This document shows positions 1-17,100 of a DNA stretch of 64,000 bases, in pieces. Numbering within the stretch: position 1 is the stretch's first letter; each line of letters opens with the position of its first letter. The stretch comes from Enoplosus armatus. Lineage: Eukaryota > Chordata > Actinopteri > Centrarchiformes > Enoplosidae. The notes below the pieces were generated by a model that did not search any database, was not told the DNA's origin, and was given only the letters and a program-made list of their open reading frames with translations. The position numbers were made by a program, and so were the translations under genes. The stretch lies in assembly GCF_043641665.1 (NCBI RefSeq), contig NC_092183.1, forward strand, positions 18,273,501 to 18,337,500, written 5' to 3'.

Positions 1-36
1 ATGTAAATAATGAAGTCAGGATAGCAGGTCTAGTAC

Positions 37-5581
<5,545 letters not shown>

Positions 5582-5774
5582 CTTCTTCCTGGGCCCCAAA
5601 GGGCCCCGGGAAGAGCTCAACAACTTGTGTGGATTCAGACCAAACTGGCGAAGAGGAGCTGAAATGTATTATTTGAGATGTAAAATCAACAAATTCCTCT
5701 CTTTGCTTTCCACTAAGGAACTTAATATCCTTTTATGATTATGTTGAACACAATCTGAAAGCTGAAAGGTTAAG

Positions 5775-6093
5775 GGGCAACAATTCTTATTAATGATTAA
5801 TCATTTACATAATTGTTTAAAGAAAAAAAGAAGAAAAAAGAAGAAAAAAGAAAAGGTTCAAGCTTCTTCAATGTGGACATATGCTGGTTTACTAAACTAT
5901 ACTAACTATAGTAACGTAAATTGCATATCTCTGGGTTTTGGACTGATGGTCAAAACAAGACATTTGAAGATGTTACCTTGGAAGGTGATGGACAACATTT
6001 AATATTATTCTGAAATTTTATCGACTAAACGACTAATCGAGCAAATAACCGGCAGATTAATTGATAAGGGAAATCGCTAGTTACAGTCCTAGC
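5775..6093 (-). repeat. Non-autonomous DNA transposon-like repeat in kansl3 intron 1
   Basis: Read on the minus strand it begins AGGACTGTAACTAGCGATT, continues through ATTAATCTGCCGG and CGATTAGTCGTTTAGTCG, has a central TCAAATGTCTTGTTTTGACC part, and ends in an A/T-rich tract and ATTAATCATTAAT. This order matches a very common teleost element with GGGCTGCAAC-type ends. It contains a (GAAAAA)-rich run at about 5816-5860. It lies between the untranslated exon and the start-codon exon. Confidence 0.6.
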
Positions 6094-6408
6094 ATAATCT
6101 GACGTGCAGAGCTGCTTTGTCTAACGTTACAGTGAGCACCACCCATTATTGCAATGTACTGCATACTGTTAGCTTATATAGCACCATTGACCTGTTTTAG
6201 GTTGAATATAACTTCTAAACCAAACATTGACACATCGGTAATAAATATAAAACTATTCTACTTGGCAATTAAGTCAATATTTATCATTTACGTTAAAGCT
6301 GTAACGTTATAAAGGGGCTGACGACTGTGGGCTGGCCTGGCATGCTAACGTTAGCATAGCAAGCTAAAAGCTATCTGAATGGCGCTATCGCTGCGTTCTG
6401 CTGCTCAC

Positions 6409-6600
6409 CTTTTCGCTCTATAACTCCATGTTTGTCGTGTCGGTTTAAACTCTTGTTTCGAGCCAAAAAGGGCCGAAGAAGGGCGTTATTCTGGGTAAAT
6501 TCTAGGGGTTATATAAAACACTAGTATTTAGTGCGTACAAGCCTCATTTCCTTTTGTTGTGTGATGTGTTGCCATGTTGAGATCCAAACCCCTCTTTTAC
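6409..6600 (-). promoter_or_regulatory. kansl3: kansl3 promoter and non-coding first exon (approximate)
   Basis: On the minus strand an AAAAG|GTGAGCAG donor ends at 6409. The next acceptor in that orientation is the one opening the start-codon exon at 5658. A short untranslated first exon ending at 6409 is therefore inferred. The surrounding 6.3-6.6 kb is richer in CpG than its flanks, as expected for a broadly expressed gene. The transcription start cannot be read from sequence alone. The promoter is divergent from the msmb-like gene, about 0.8 kb away. Confidence 0.5.
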
Positions 6601-7319
6601 AGGGCACTAAAATCAAGTCGGAAAGCCAGGACTACGTTTTAACCAAACTGGCAACCCAGTTTGTGGCGCGTCAGTGAGTGACGCAAAACATGGTCTGGAC
6701 TGCAGCAGAGTCTGGATCATTTACAAAAGTACACGGTACCTTGAATAATAATAATAAAATAATGAACCTAATGCATGTGAATAGTCTTATTCGGTGTGTT
6801 TAGTGAGTTCCTTTGTAGGTAATTAAAGGTAATGTTAAATATAGCCCAGTTTGTGCCTCTCATGTGTATCTTACGCCACGAGCCACGCGTTATAGGCGAT
6901 TTCGTACACCAGAAATTGAAAGAATGATCTTAATTTTCGATCTTTTATTTTATTTTATTTTATTTTTTTATGTTTAAGGTTTGAGTTTGATATAAGTTTG
7001 TTCAAAGACGTGCATGTTAACAGGCAGTGGAAGTCCAGAGCTGATATATATGACGAATGTCACCTCAGGTCATGTGACACTTGACGCTAAAATATGTTAT
7101 CCCATATTAATATGCCTAATGATACCAAAAGATTTGGACATTTTTACGCCACAAAAGTACCACTAATTCTTCTAAGAGAACATGACTACGAGGAACTATA
7201 TTTTGTCATATCTTAAAATGAACCTGAACTATGTATGACATGACTTTATCTCTGTTGTACATGGCACATGATACATACAAACAGTGGTGACCACTTTCAG
7301 TAAACTGACCACCCCTCCG
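6601..7319. other. Intergenic spacer between kansl3 and msmb-like copy 1
   Basis: This AT-rich spacer separates the divergent kansl3 and msmb-like genes. It contains a TTTTA-rich simple repeat at about 6940-6968. No reading frame with splice sites or homology is visible. Confidence 0.6.
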
Positions 7320-7443
7320 CTCCCCTTATTTAACTCCAAAGGTCCCTGCTGACACACTACTTAAAAGACAGAGCCCTTAGAATACAATCTACTTTAACCT
7401 CTTACGTAAACACCATTCAAACCAGAAAAGTTTGACTGTCACT
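7320..7443 (+). promoter_or_regulatory. Core promoter and 5' UTR of msmb-like copy 1
   Basis: A TATA-like TTATTTAA at about 7326 is followed by CTCCAAAGGT and an AC-rich leader reaching the ATG at 7444. A related arrangement (GTTTAAGTCCAAAGGT) lies at 9944-9962 before copy 2, at a similar distance from its ATG, so the promoter was duplicated with the gene. The start site itself is not determined. Confidence 0.5.
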
Positions 7444-8286
7444 ATGGTGAGTTTTAAAATTGTTGAGTTATGAAATTCTGGTTACAATTGTTTGTAGCTG
7501 TTGTTGTGTTTTGACGGGATGAAGTAATACAAGAGAGATTTGTTATAAAATGCGATGCTTACTAGTGCATAATGATTCATTTTGACTCATGGCATGGGCC
7601 TCAAGTCATGGTAGTCAAAATGGCAACACTTTACAGAGTGATTAATCTGTGTTTTATGCTGGGATACATGTCTGGATTCAGTATGCTGAGATCAAATGTT
7701 AAAGCTATGATGTTTGTTTCCGTTTTTCCTGTGAAGAAATATTTGGCTCTGGCTTTGCTGCTATGTGCTCTGGCGTCACTGTCAAACGCTCAATGCTTCA
7801 GTAAGGCCGTGAGACCAGGTAAAAGGAAATTTAAAAAACACACAGTACTTATGGTTCATACACACGTTTTCTTCATTAGATTAATATCAAAACATTCCAC
7901 ACATGATGACTCATTATGACCACCCTTTATTTCCACTCATAGACATGACCCATTGTCAGGACGATGTGGATAAGACATGGCATGCAGTAGGATCTTCATG
8001 GAGAAACAGTAAATGTTGGGACTGTTCTTGCAGTGGATGTTGCGCAGTGTAAGTACACAGATCCCAACATTTTTGTTTTTAAATGGGAAAAAATATGTAT
8101 TCATCTCTGAATTTGCATAGTCTACTGTTAACTGTGTGTTCACTGTGTGATTGCAGGTATTCAACTCCCAGGTCCTTCCCTGACGAGTGTGTGTCAGTGT
8201 TTGACTCGGAGGCATGTCAATACATAGTGCATAAGAAGGACGACCCAACTGTACTATGTCAAATTTATGGTGCAGTAGGAAAGTAA
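7444..8286 (+). CDS. msmb: Beta-microseminoprotein-like secreted protein, copy 1
   Basis: Small secreted cysteine-rich protein of the beta-microseminoprotein (PSP94/MSP) family. Exons: ATG only at 7444-7446, then 7737-7818, 7943-8048 and 8157-8286, total 106 residues, all junctions GT-AG with consistent phases. A hydrophobic signal peptide (KYLALALLLCALASLSNA after the Met) should be cleaved before QCFSK. The mature part has ten cysteines in the family order: QC, THC, KC-WDC-SC-GCC, DEC, EAC and VLC. Mammalian MSMB also has ten cysteines forming five disulfides. The family role is poorly settled: mammalian members bind CRISP proteins, and nothing here shows the fish partner. A second copy lies 2.6 kb downstream. 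The frame is also open into intron 1, with an ATG at 7710, so a start without the micro-exon is possible. Confidence 0.88.
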
Positions 8287-8340
8287 TGGAGTGGACTGAA
8301 GGTCTGAAGTATTTTCTTTTTTTGTTGTTGTTGTGAGACT

Positions 8341-8360
8341 GGAGAGAGAGAGAGAGAGAA
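8341..8360. repeat. (GA)n microsatellite in the msmb-like copy 1 3' UTR
   Basis: About nine GA units lie between the stop codon and the polyadenylation signals. A comparable (GA)n tract occurs at 11864-11885, downstream of copy 2. Confidence 0.8.
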
Positions 8361-8424
8361 ACACTGTTTGTTTTGGTGTTTGGAACACACGACAAAACAG
8401 GAAACACAGCTGACGGAAACTGAA

Positions 8425-8459
8425 AATAAAATGCTGCTACAAATGAAATTTCAAATAAA
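8425..8459 (+). terminator. Polyadenylation signals of msmb-like copy 1
   Basis: An AATAAA hexamer lies at 8425-8430 and another at about 8454-8459, roughly 140-170 bases after the stop codon. They are in the right place and strand for copy 1 mRNA 3' ends. Confidence 0.55.
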
Positions 8460-8562
8460 GAAATAACTAAATCATACATTTCTTGATATTTTACTCCTTT
8501 TTGCATGAGAAATAAGAGAATTTCTGGTTACTCGTCACAAGAAGTAAGTGACTAAATAAAAT

Positions 8563-9110
8563 GGCTTGGGCTTCAATTATTTTCAAGGAAAGCCTCCTTT
8601 ACAAACTGGAGTTGGGTTTAAAAGATGTGGGCATTTAGGAGGCAGTCTAACAAAGGACACTGTTGAGTTGCATTGTGGGAAATGTCGGATCCATTGTTTT
8701 TGGTCCAAAGTTTAAAAAAGTAACCCTGGTGATGTAATCAGGGTTATCTCAGCTTGGGCTTGAGACTTACATGTTTTGGGAGAAAGCCTGCATTACACAT
8801 TGGAGGTGTGAGTTTTGAAAAAAGTGGGCCTTTAAGAGGCAGCGGGGGTCTAATGAAAGATGCTATTAAATTGCATGATGGGAAAGTGTTTTTGGAGCTT
8901 GAGTCGTACTACACTCAAAGTCAAAACATCTCATGTGAGTCCCCCATCTTTAGGGAAATGCAATACTAAATGGTACCACTTTAACTTGATTATAAAACTG
9001 ACTTGTAATAAAGAGGACTTTAATTCAACTCCATGGTCATGTTGTTGTCTCTTAAGTGACCAACACAGCTCACTGATGTTGTGGGGCGGGAGTTTTCAAA
9101 AAGCAGGATA
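8563..9110 (+). repeat. Diverged tandem repeat, about 190-bp unit, between the msmb-like copies
   Basis: Two adjacent stretches, about 8566-8752 and 8755-8940, share the same order of motifs: GGGCTT, an AAAGCCT..ACA block, GGAG followed by TTTAAAAG or TTTTGAAAA, GTGGGC, AGGAGGCAG or AGAGGCAG, and TTGCAT followed by TGGGAAA. A third, weaker echo lies at 9050-9110 (GGGCGGGAGTTTTCAAAAAG). The copies are clearly diverged. I recognise no element family. Confidence 0.5.
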
Positions 9111-10053
9111 ACACAAATAATACTGCGTTAACAAAGAGAAACAGTGGTCTTAATTAGACCTTCAATGATGGATGCTGCCCAAGTATAACAAGAAGAAACT
9201 ATAGCATCAAAGATGACCACATGACAACACCTCTGACAGTCACAACAAAAAACAAAGGATTTTATGTTTGACTAGTATCGTCTGCAGGACCATTATATTG
9301 TGTATATTCTTTCTGTTATTTTGTCCATATACCCTACATACCCCAAATTTGTGAATATAAACTGGAGGCTAAAGTCCAGTCCTTGCCCTGTGTGGATCAA
9401 CAAACAGTTATTCTTGTGACTGACTGTAACAGCAGTTGTGATTGGCAGGGGCGGGCGACTGCATGAGCCAATAAGAACCTCTATGTGATGTGTGTGTGCT
9501 GGCTAGGATCTGAGGATCTGTCTGGAAAGCACAAATAAGTAACATTTCATTTGTATTCTATTAATTTGGCAGGCGCTTTTGTCCAAATGGGACTTACACT
9601 GTTCAACCTTGAATACAAACTAGAATGTCATCAAAAATTGTAGGTGTCATGGTTTCATGACAAACAAAAAGATGCCAGCATGTAAGAATCTGGAGCTCTG
9701 CACATCTTCGTTAAATAATACATTGAGAATTTTGCCAAAGACTATAGAATTTCATTAATTTAATAATAATTTCCTTTCTAGCATAAGATCTGTTTAATGT
9801 AACGTGTTAAATCAAACAAATAAATTCATAATCAGTCATTAGATGACCTACTATATAATGGCTGATCTGCTTCTAATACAAACATGGTTCCACCCTTACC
9901 TGCAGAGAGTTACAGGCAGACAGGACAGACCACCCCTCCCTCTTGTTTAAGTCCAAAGGTTCCTGTACACTCAGACAGACTTTCCCTTAAAAATACAGAG
10001 TATTTTGTGCTCTTACTACCATTCAAATCTGACGTCTGAAGGCTGATATCATC
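9111..10053. other. Intergenic DNA and promoter of msmb-like copy 2
   Basis: From 9111 to about 9900 I see no exon or named repeat. From about 9930 the sequence resembles the copy 1 promoter, including TTTAAGTCCAAAGGT and a leader running to the ATG at 10054. Confidence 0.5.
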
Positions 10054-11167
10054 ATGGTGAATTTTTATTGTTACTTAAATAATTTGGGGCTACAGTTGTT
10101 GATATTCTGTTATTTTTCCGAATTATTGGGAGAGCAAAGGTTATTCAAAATGATTGTGCGTATGGGTTTTGATTTTTAACCAAAGGATCCTCATGAATAA
10201 TATAAGATTATTACAGAATTGTTCTTGTTTTTTTACTTCTTAGATATTTACAAGTTGATAGAAATTAAGTGAAGTTTTTATAAAAAGCTTTTCTTAAAAT
10301 ATTTGGATTCCAGATCAGATTCATACAGACTGTACACATATAAAACCATTACCAAGTAATTATCAATTTCAATATGCATTTTCATTCCTAGTTGACATTT
10401 CCTTGCTTTTACTTTAATAAAATGTGAATATAATGTGAGGTCGAACAGCTAGCCCGGCTCTTTCCAAAGGTAATCTGCCTCTTTCTTGGCGAGGAGCAGT
10501 GACAAGACCAGGGTTAATTTTGCCACCTGAGTTTGATTTATGTTTAGTCATAGTCCTTTGATGAAAATGTATATTAGTTTTAGTCAAGAAGATGTTTTAG
10601 TCTTATTTTCGTCAGTGACATTACACTATATGGGGTATTAATGATGATGCTTTTCATTTCTTTCTCATGTGAAGAGACTCTTGGCTCTGGCTTTGGTGTT
10701 TTGTGCTCTGCCGTCATTGTCACAGGCTCAGTGTATCTCCAAGATCATGAAACCAGGTAAACTAAACAAATTAATGACAACAGATCTCTCGTTCCTCAGT
10801 AACTACTCAGATGTTTGTGCGCCACATTGTAAAGTGTTACCATTTTACATGTCGGCATGACTCATTGTCAGGACTTGCTGGATAAGACATGGCATCCTGT
10901 AGGATCTTCATGGAGGAACGGTGGCTGTATGGACTGCACCTGCAGTAGATGTTGCAATGCGTAAGTACACAGATTTATGGGAAAATGCACCTATTGTAGC
11001 ATCACTACATTTTCCGCTGTTAACTGTGTGATTTCAGGTATTTCACCCCTGGATCATATCCTGCCGACTGTGTGTCAGAGTTTGACCCAGAAGCATGTCG
11101 ATATAATGTGCACAAGAAGGACGACCCCTCCGTACCATGCCCCATTTTTAGTGGGCAAGGGAAGTGA
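10054..11167 (+). CDS. msmb: Beta-microseminoprotein-like, copy 2; exon 3 splice acceptor lost (possible recent pseudogene)
   Basis: Tandem paralogue of the upstream gene. Exon equivalents are 10054-10056 (ATG), 10675-10756, 10855-10960 and 11038-11167. Every exon length equals that of copy 1 (3, 82, 106, 130 bases) and would again give 106 residues. The signal peptide (RLLALALVFCALPSLSQA) and all ten cysteines are kept, with no stop or frameshift inside the exons. The bases before exon 3 are CG at 10853-10854 where copy 1 has AG. No other AG in intron 2 restores the phase: the next one, inside the exon (CATTGTCAG), leads to TAA after four codons, and skipping exon 3 shifts the frame. The gene is thus either newly broken, uses a non-canonical acceptor, or contains a base error. 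The exon 1 donor is GTGAAT, weaker than GTGAGT in copy 1. Intron 1 is longer (618 versus 290 bases) and contains repeat fragments. Confidence 0.8.
10440..10620. repeat. Dispersed repeat fragments in intron 1 of msmb-like copy 2
   Basis: A GCTAGCCCGGCTCTTTCCAAAG segment resembles the CTAGCCTGGCTCTGTCC core of the elements at 39195-39370 and 58445-58930. It is followed by a TTTTAGTC-rich stretch with several imperfect units. Their insertion accounts for part of the greater intron length compared with copy 1. Confidence 0.4.
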
Positions 11168-14100
11168 TGGAGTCATTATTCTCTCATATAGATTCAAATA
11201 TATCCTGCCACTGTCCCAGATAAGATTGAACATTGTTGATGGATAATTGCCTGATACAAGTCTATGAAGTCAGACAACTGCTCTCTACTATGCCATGCTA
11301 TCTCGCTTTTAGAGAAGAGTGCAACCAGTTTGACCACGATGGAGATGTTTTGAAGCTCATGCTGGTCTTACTGCTGTGTACATTGTCAGAACTAACTGAA
11401 GCACCCATTCAGTGTTTACCAGTACTCTTTTCTTACATAACCTCACATATACTGAGAATCAAGGCAACGTCTAAATCAACAGGGGGACCTTACAGCATCA
11501 GCCAATAGAAACTTCCCAGGGATCACAGTGATGACATAAATCACATGTCTGTACGTAGGGGTGATCAATACATCCCTCAATATAATACAATCCAACCCAA
11601 CACCATGACAAGCTAACAGTCTAAAAAATAAAATTAGAGATGAGTTAACACCTCTTTGACACAGTTTCTCCAAGAACCAAACATAACACGCTTTACAAAG
11701 GTAGTGTTCATTGCACTTTCAGTGTTCTGGTCACTGAGTTTATATTTGTAATGATCTAGTGGTTTAAAAGCAGCCATCAGCCACTTATCACCACCAGGTG
11801 GCAGGACAAGCAAGCCGATTCTGGTGTTTCCACTGTATTGTCTTCATCACTCTCATCCTCACCAGAGAGAGAGAGAGAGAGAGAAAGTATACCTGTTTTT
11901 AAAATGAAAAGAGCTGTAGTGAGTTAGAGAATAAAGAGAATAAAGTACAAAGAATATGTGCATGTCCAACCTTAAGGTGAAGAAACTTTGGGTTTGAATA
12001 AAATGTCTTCAGTTTTTTTGTTGCATCAATAGCTAAAATCACCAAAAATAGTTATGTTTAATTTATAAGATGAAACATTACACATTTCTGGGTAACGTTT
12101 GACAGTGTGAGAGCTTTTCCTGCAGGGGTCACTGTTTCATCACTAAATAAATGTGGCTACAGCAGACCCTGTTTTTTTTCACTTCCCATCAACTTTACAA
12201 AGTTTGATTCAAGGACAATACTACCAGTATTCATTCCTTATCTCAACAGAAGAGTTGTATTTGTCTGTGTGCTTTTGGGGGAGTCAAATTAGACTTTGGA
12301 TTATAGATCTTGTAATTAATTGGTAGACAGGTTAAACTACACAGGCGCCACTTTCTTTATTCATTCCCACATTCTGACTACCGGTCAGTGTTTGCAGCAT
12401 AGATGATTAATCAAGCACCAAGTACATGTGTTTTACATTTCTACTGTAAGTGGTTTACATACTTCATGCATAATGGAACTGTAAGAATTCATACTATGCT
12501 CTCATTTCTCTCTTTGACAATGTGTGTATGCATGGTTATTTGTTTACATGGTACAGGACATTCATTCTAGCACAGCTAATGCCTTGGAATCAATGTAGCC
12601 ACACTTTTAAACATGTGGTGACCATTTTGCTAAAATAATTGAGCCATTAAGCTATTTGAGCTGCAGAGTTGTTAGTGCTCTGGTGATAAAGGTAAACATA
12701 CTTTGTTCTCATTTTGTGTGGTCCCCTGAGAACCAAAACATCCTTACAATTTGATGTCTGGATTTGGACAATGTGAAAAGGCCAGATCAGAAAAGCAAGC
12801 ATTACGTATTCATACCAGCAAGTATTAGAGCAGAGTCTAATGGTGTCTGTGAACTGAGTAGAGCTGCAGTTACATCATTAGAGATGTTGGACCTGTCACT
12901 TTGAAAAAGGTCTCACTAACTTTAATACTAAACAACTTCTTCCTAGTGGATTTGTGAACATCTGACATATCCAAGAGTTTGAAATATTAAAGTGAAACTC
13001 CACCCAAAATCTATCTTTGGAGTATGAAACTCTCTCTAGGCTTGGAAGGAAGTGGTAAAAATCTCAGAAAAAAGCTAGTGGATTTAAAGATTTTTCCATT
13101 CTTTTTTTCGATCAAAGGGACTTGAAAGTGGTATTAATTTTTTCAACCGTCATTACAAAATAACTAAAATGAAAACAAGGATTAATTTCAATGCCTGCTG
13201 AATCCTCCCAGATGACATGAATTAAAAGATTGATTTGGTCCCCAAATATTGCAAGCTTTGGTTGAAACTAAAGAAAATGAAACCACTTTACATTAATGAC
13301 ACAGCCTGACCTTTATCTTTCCTCAATTCCAGGTAGCCGTTCTCATCAAGATGGCCTTTTTCAGCTTGAAATGACCTTTCATTATCTTTCCGTTGTTCTT
13401 AGGGTAATGTCATACAGTATGCCGTCAATTGTCTGACTGTCACAACTGGGTGTCACAGCTAATTGCTGTATCAACTCTAGGATGGGGACTTCAGTGAATA
13501 CATGCGTTGTTCAAATGTTCATATTAGTCATTGTGTACTGTCCAAATATTTGGACAAATTGTATTTTGATGCTTTGGCAACACTGCGTTTGAAACCTTCG
13601 AGCCACTAAAGCTTTTTGAATTGAATTGAATTGAACTGAATTGACATACAAGCATTCACTCTCTCCTGATGGTAATTTGATCTTCAATTTTCATAAATGC
13701 AGAATTGCATTACACAAGAAAAACATGGCATGTTTATATTTATTGCAGATAAACTCCAACCAGCATCCAAGTTTTGAGTAGATAGTCCGTCAAGCTTGCT
13801 GAAAACAGAACAAAGTAGTCATGTAGAGAAGTCTGTGTACATTAAATCCCAATCAAAGCAGCTGGATCCCGGTTCCTGATAGATGGCTGTTTATTTTTAA
13901 AAAACAAACCTCACATGATCGTTAAATGAGGGACTGTCAGATTCCTTCCTATCTGCTGGCTTGTTTTGGCATTCACTACTATTTTAGAGTAGCTGATTAT
14001 AAGACTTTTGGAGTGTGTGAAACAAAATATACCCACATGTGAGAGCTGACGTGCCCTCTTTCACTCCAGTAGCAGACACGCCACATATCTGGATCTCATC

Positions 14101-17100
14101 CCTCTGTAAGGCAAAGCCAATCATCACATACCTGAGCAAACACTCTTGACTTTCTTGGGATTCAGCAATGGGGAGGTTCAAGCCTTAATTATTGCACCCA
14201 TTTGTCAAAAGTGTGACGATTTTCATTGGTAGGCAATTGTCCAAACTCTGACATTATATAGAGATTCTGGACTCGGAGCAGGCACATTTTGAAAGAAATT
14301 TGGCTCCCTCAGAGACGTTATGCTGCGCAGTAAAGGGCATCTTGAGTAGGAAAGGGAAAATTTTAGAGGAATAAGATGATCACTTCCTTTATACCGTAGC
14401 CTGGTGCATGTCATGGTTTATATCATAGATTATTGCTTTTTTAACCTGAACACAATCTGTCCCCACTTTCTCTGCTTCAGTCTTCACCCTCTTACGCTCA
14501 TCAGAGCCACACATTTGCCTCAAATCCCTGCTGGTAGCGTAAGGGCACAATAAGGAGAACTCTTTATTCATGGCTGGGTCAATTTTCGTTTATTTCAGCA
14601 TCATGGATCATGACTGGGGCCCTTCACCTGTGTGTGTTTGAATGCTTTTAACAGAATTCCCTCAGCTTTTTCCTCACTTGACTTTCCACTCTTTTTCACT
14701 CGTGTTGCACCCAATTCATTTTAGAGAAAGAAACATGGAAAGTAACAGTGTAGAAAATTGAGAACAGATTTCATTTTTGCATTTTAAGTTTGGCTGTGAT
14801 GCGTGTAAGCTTCTCGTAATGCCTCATTGCCAGCCAACACAAGCTAATTCCTTTTTCATTCCTCTTGAAGAGCTAATTCAATAAAAAAAAAAAAAAAATT
14901 AATCCTGAAGGATGGAGACATCTTTTCTGTTGCAAACAACAAAATATAGAAAGGGCATATTGTTGACGTCAAAAACACAAGGGCCATCTTCAGTTGCAAG
15001 CACTCCAGTTAATACTGGCTTTAGGTGGTGTGTCCAGACTTTCTTGACTGGAGTGCCCCAAGTGGACACTCACCTATGCAGGGGAGGGATGAACGTTGGA
15101 ATAGTATTCATTCACCATTTCAGCTTCCACTGCTCATATCTACTTCTATTAGCCTACTAACATTACAGTATCTTACAGTTTCTTACATTCCTGTGTTTAA
15201 ACATTTTAATTTAAAAGATAAATAGACCAACCAATCACAACACAACAGAGTGGCGCCATACAAATGTAGTATAAAGGACAATGGGATGTCACTCCCTGGA
15301 CACACCCCTGGCCTTTAGGGCCATAATTGCCATTGAGGTAATGTCCTTGGTAATTTTAATTTATGTGAATTTGTGGAGTTTACATTGTCCAGTTAAAAAC
15401 GTACACATGGTGGGTATTTGATAAGCCAATTCTGGTATTTTTGGCTCAGTATGTTTAAGTATGACAGCTTTCAGAGCGACGTCATTGTCAGATGAGTGGG
15501 GAGCAGAAAACAAACCAGACTAACTGAGCCCCTAGATTAACACGAGAAGTTATTTGTATGCCATAAACTGCATTTGCAGTTGCAAGTAATGTTACTATGT
15601 GTCCCTATCCAGAATGAGCTTCTGTGCTCTATATGGAAGGGAAAGGGAGATTTTGAGCTTTTATTCCGTGGTGCCCATTGATGGTCTGGGACCCACTCAC
15701 CGGTCATTTCTCACTACCTGAAAGAGGTAACTGTGTGTAGTCTCAGTTAGCAAAATCACTGCTCAGTCATGTTAGCTGCAGCCGACAGATGTCTATCAAC
15801 ATGAGGCGTTGTTAGGGTTGGCTCATACACCAAAACCAGGACACAACACCAGTGTACAGGTTTACTGCTTGAAAGTTAATTGAAATAAATGAATATATGA
15901 ATGAAAAGCACATACTGAGCACCACAAAGGTTGTTGTTAACATGGGAATCTTTCCATCTCTACTGTGAATGTAGCGTTAGTATTTCTAAAATCCTGGCTA
16001 CAGCCCTGCTTGACATACAGAGTGTTAACATAATCCGATAATATATATCATATTCACCAATCCACCTGACAAGCATGGATTTACAGGAGGAAAGCCATGC
16101 AGACACTGATGATGCATGATGACTGCACTCTCCTGAATTTTACATTCGCGTGTCAGACACGCTGTAAAAGACACATTCACCAGCAGCCAAGTATTGAATG
16201 CATGAATAGAGTTCGTGGCCCTGGGACGTGCTCCTTCTCACAGGTCTGTGGTGACAGGCAGCTCTTCTGTCAGCCACACACAATGTAGCAGCAGCTTTTG
16301 GATCAGTCTTCTGATTGCAGCGGCAGCAGGTGTGCTGACCTGGAGTGGGGGGTGTTGACGGCCGTGGTGACGGAACTTGTGGCAGCTGCTCCAACAGTAT
16401 ATTTTGTGGGGGGGAAAAAATCTAATCAAATCTCTGACCCTTGGCTGGAGTCTGGATGTGAAGTATGAATGCGTGTTTGCGTTAGCCTTGAGATGGGCTG
16501 GTGAGCTATCACTGCTTTCAAACCAATGTATGCTGTGTACACTGAATGCCATAATCATTTCTATGTGAAACACATTGATAATATAATATGTAGAGTTTAA
16601 CTTATCTGCGTGTGAAAAAGTTTCACACCACTTAATGTCTTAAGGGTCTCCCCTCCTCATAAGCATCTCTTATCGGCCCAGCCAGCCAACAGTAATCAGT
16701 GAAGATCAGTGGAGGCAGGAAAGTTGAGGGATGAGGGGAAGAGGCGGCGGATAAACTTCCTGTGGAATGTGCCTCTTTACTCCAGCAAAGGGTGGAGTGC
16801 TTCTTACAGACAGAAGAGGGGAGCATTTTACCCTATTTCTTTTTTTTTTTTAATTATTATTATTTGTGGTCACAGTACACTAGGCAAGAATACTTCCCTG
16901 TGTTAGTAAACAGAGATAGTAGTTTCGGAAGATAAGAATTTTTTTCAGGAATGAGGAAATGACCTTGTGATGTCAAAGCCTTGAGTGAATCGGAGTACAT
17001 GACAGTGACACATTTGATTTCAAACAGCACATTTTGTCAGGTATTTAAAATATTCTTTGGTCAGATGGACAGATGTATGTCGATCATGGCTCAAATTGTG

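Noticed and set aside
7937..8506. 189-codon open frame on the minus strand
   Set aside because: It lies antisense to exons 3-4 of msmb-like copy 1, crosses the (GA)n repeat and has no domain. The spliced plus-strand gene explains the locus.
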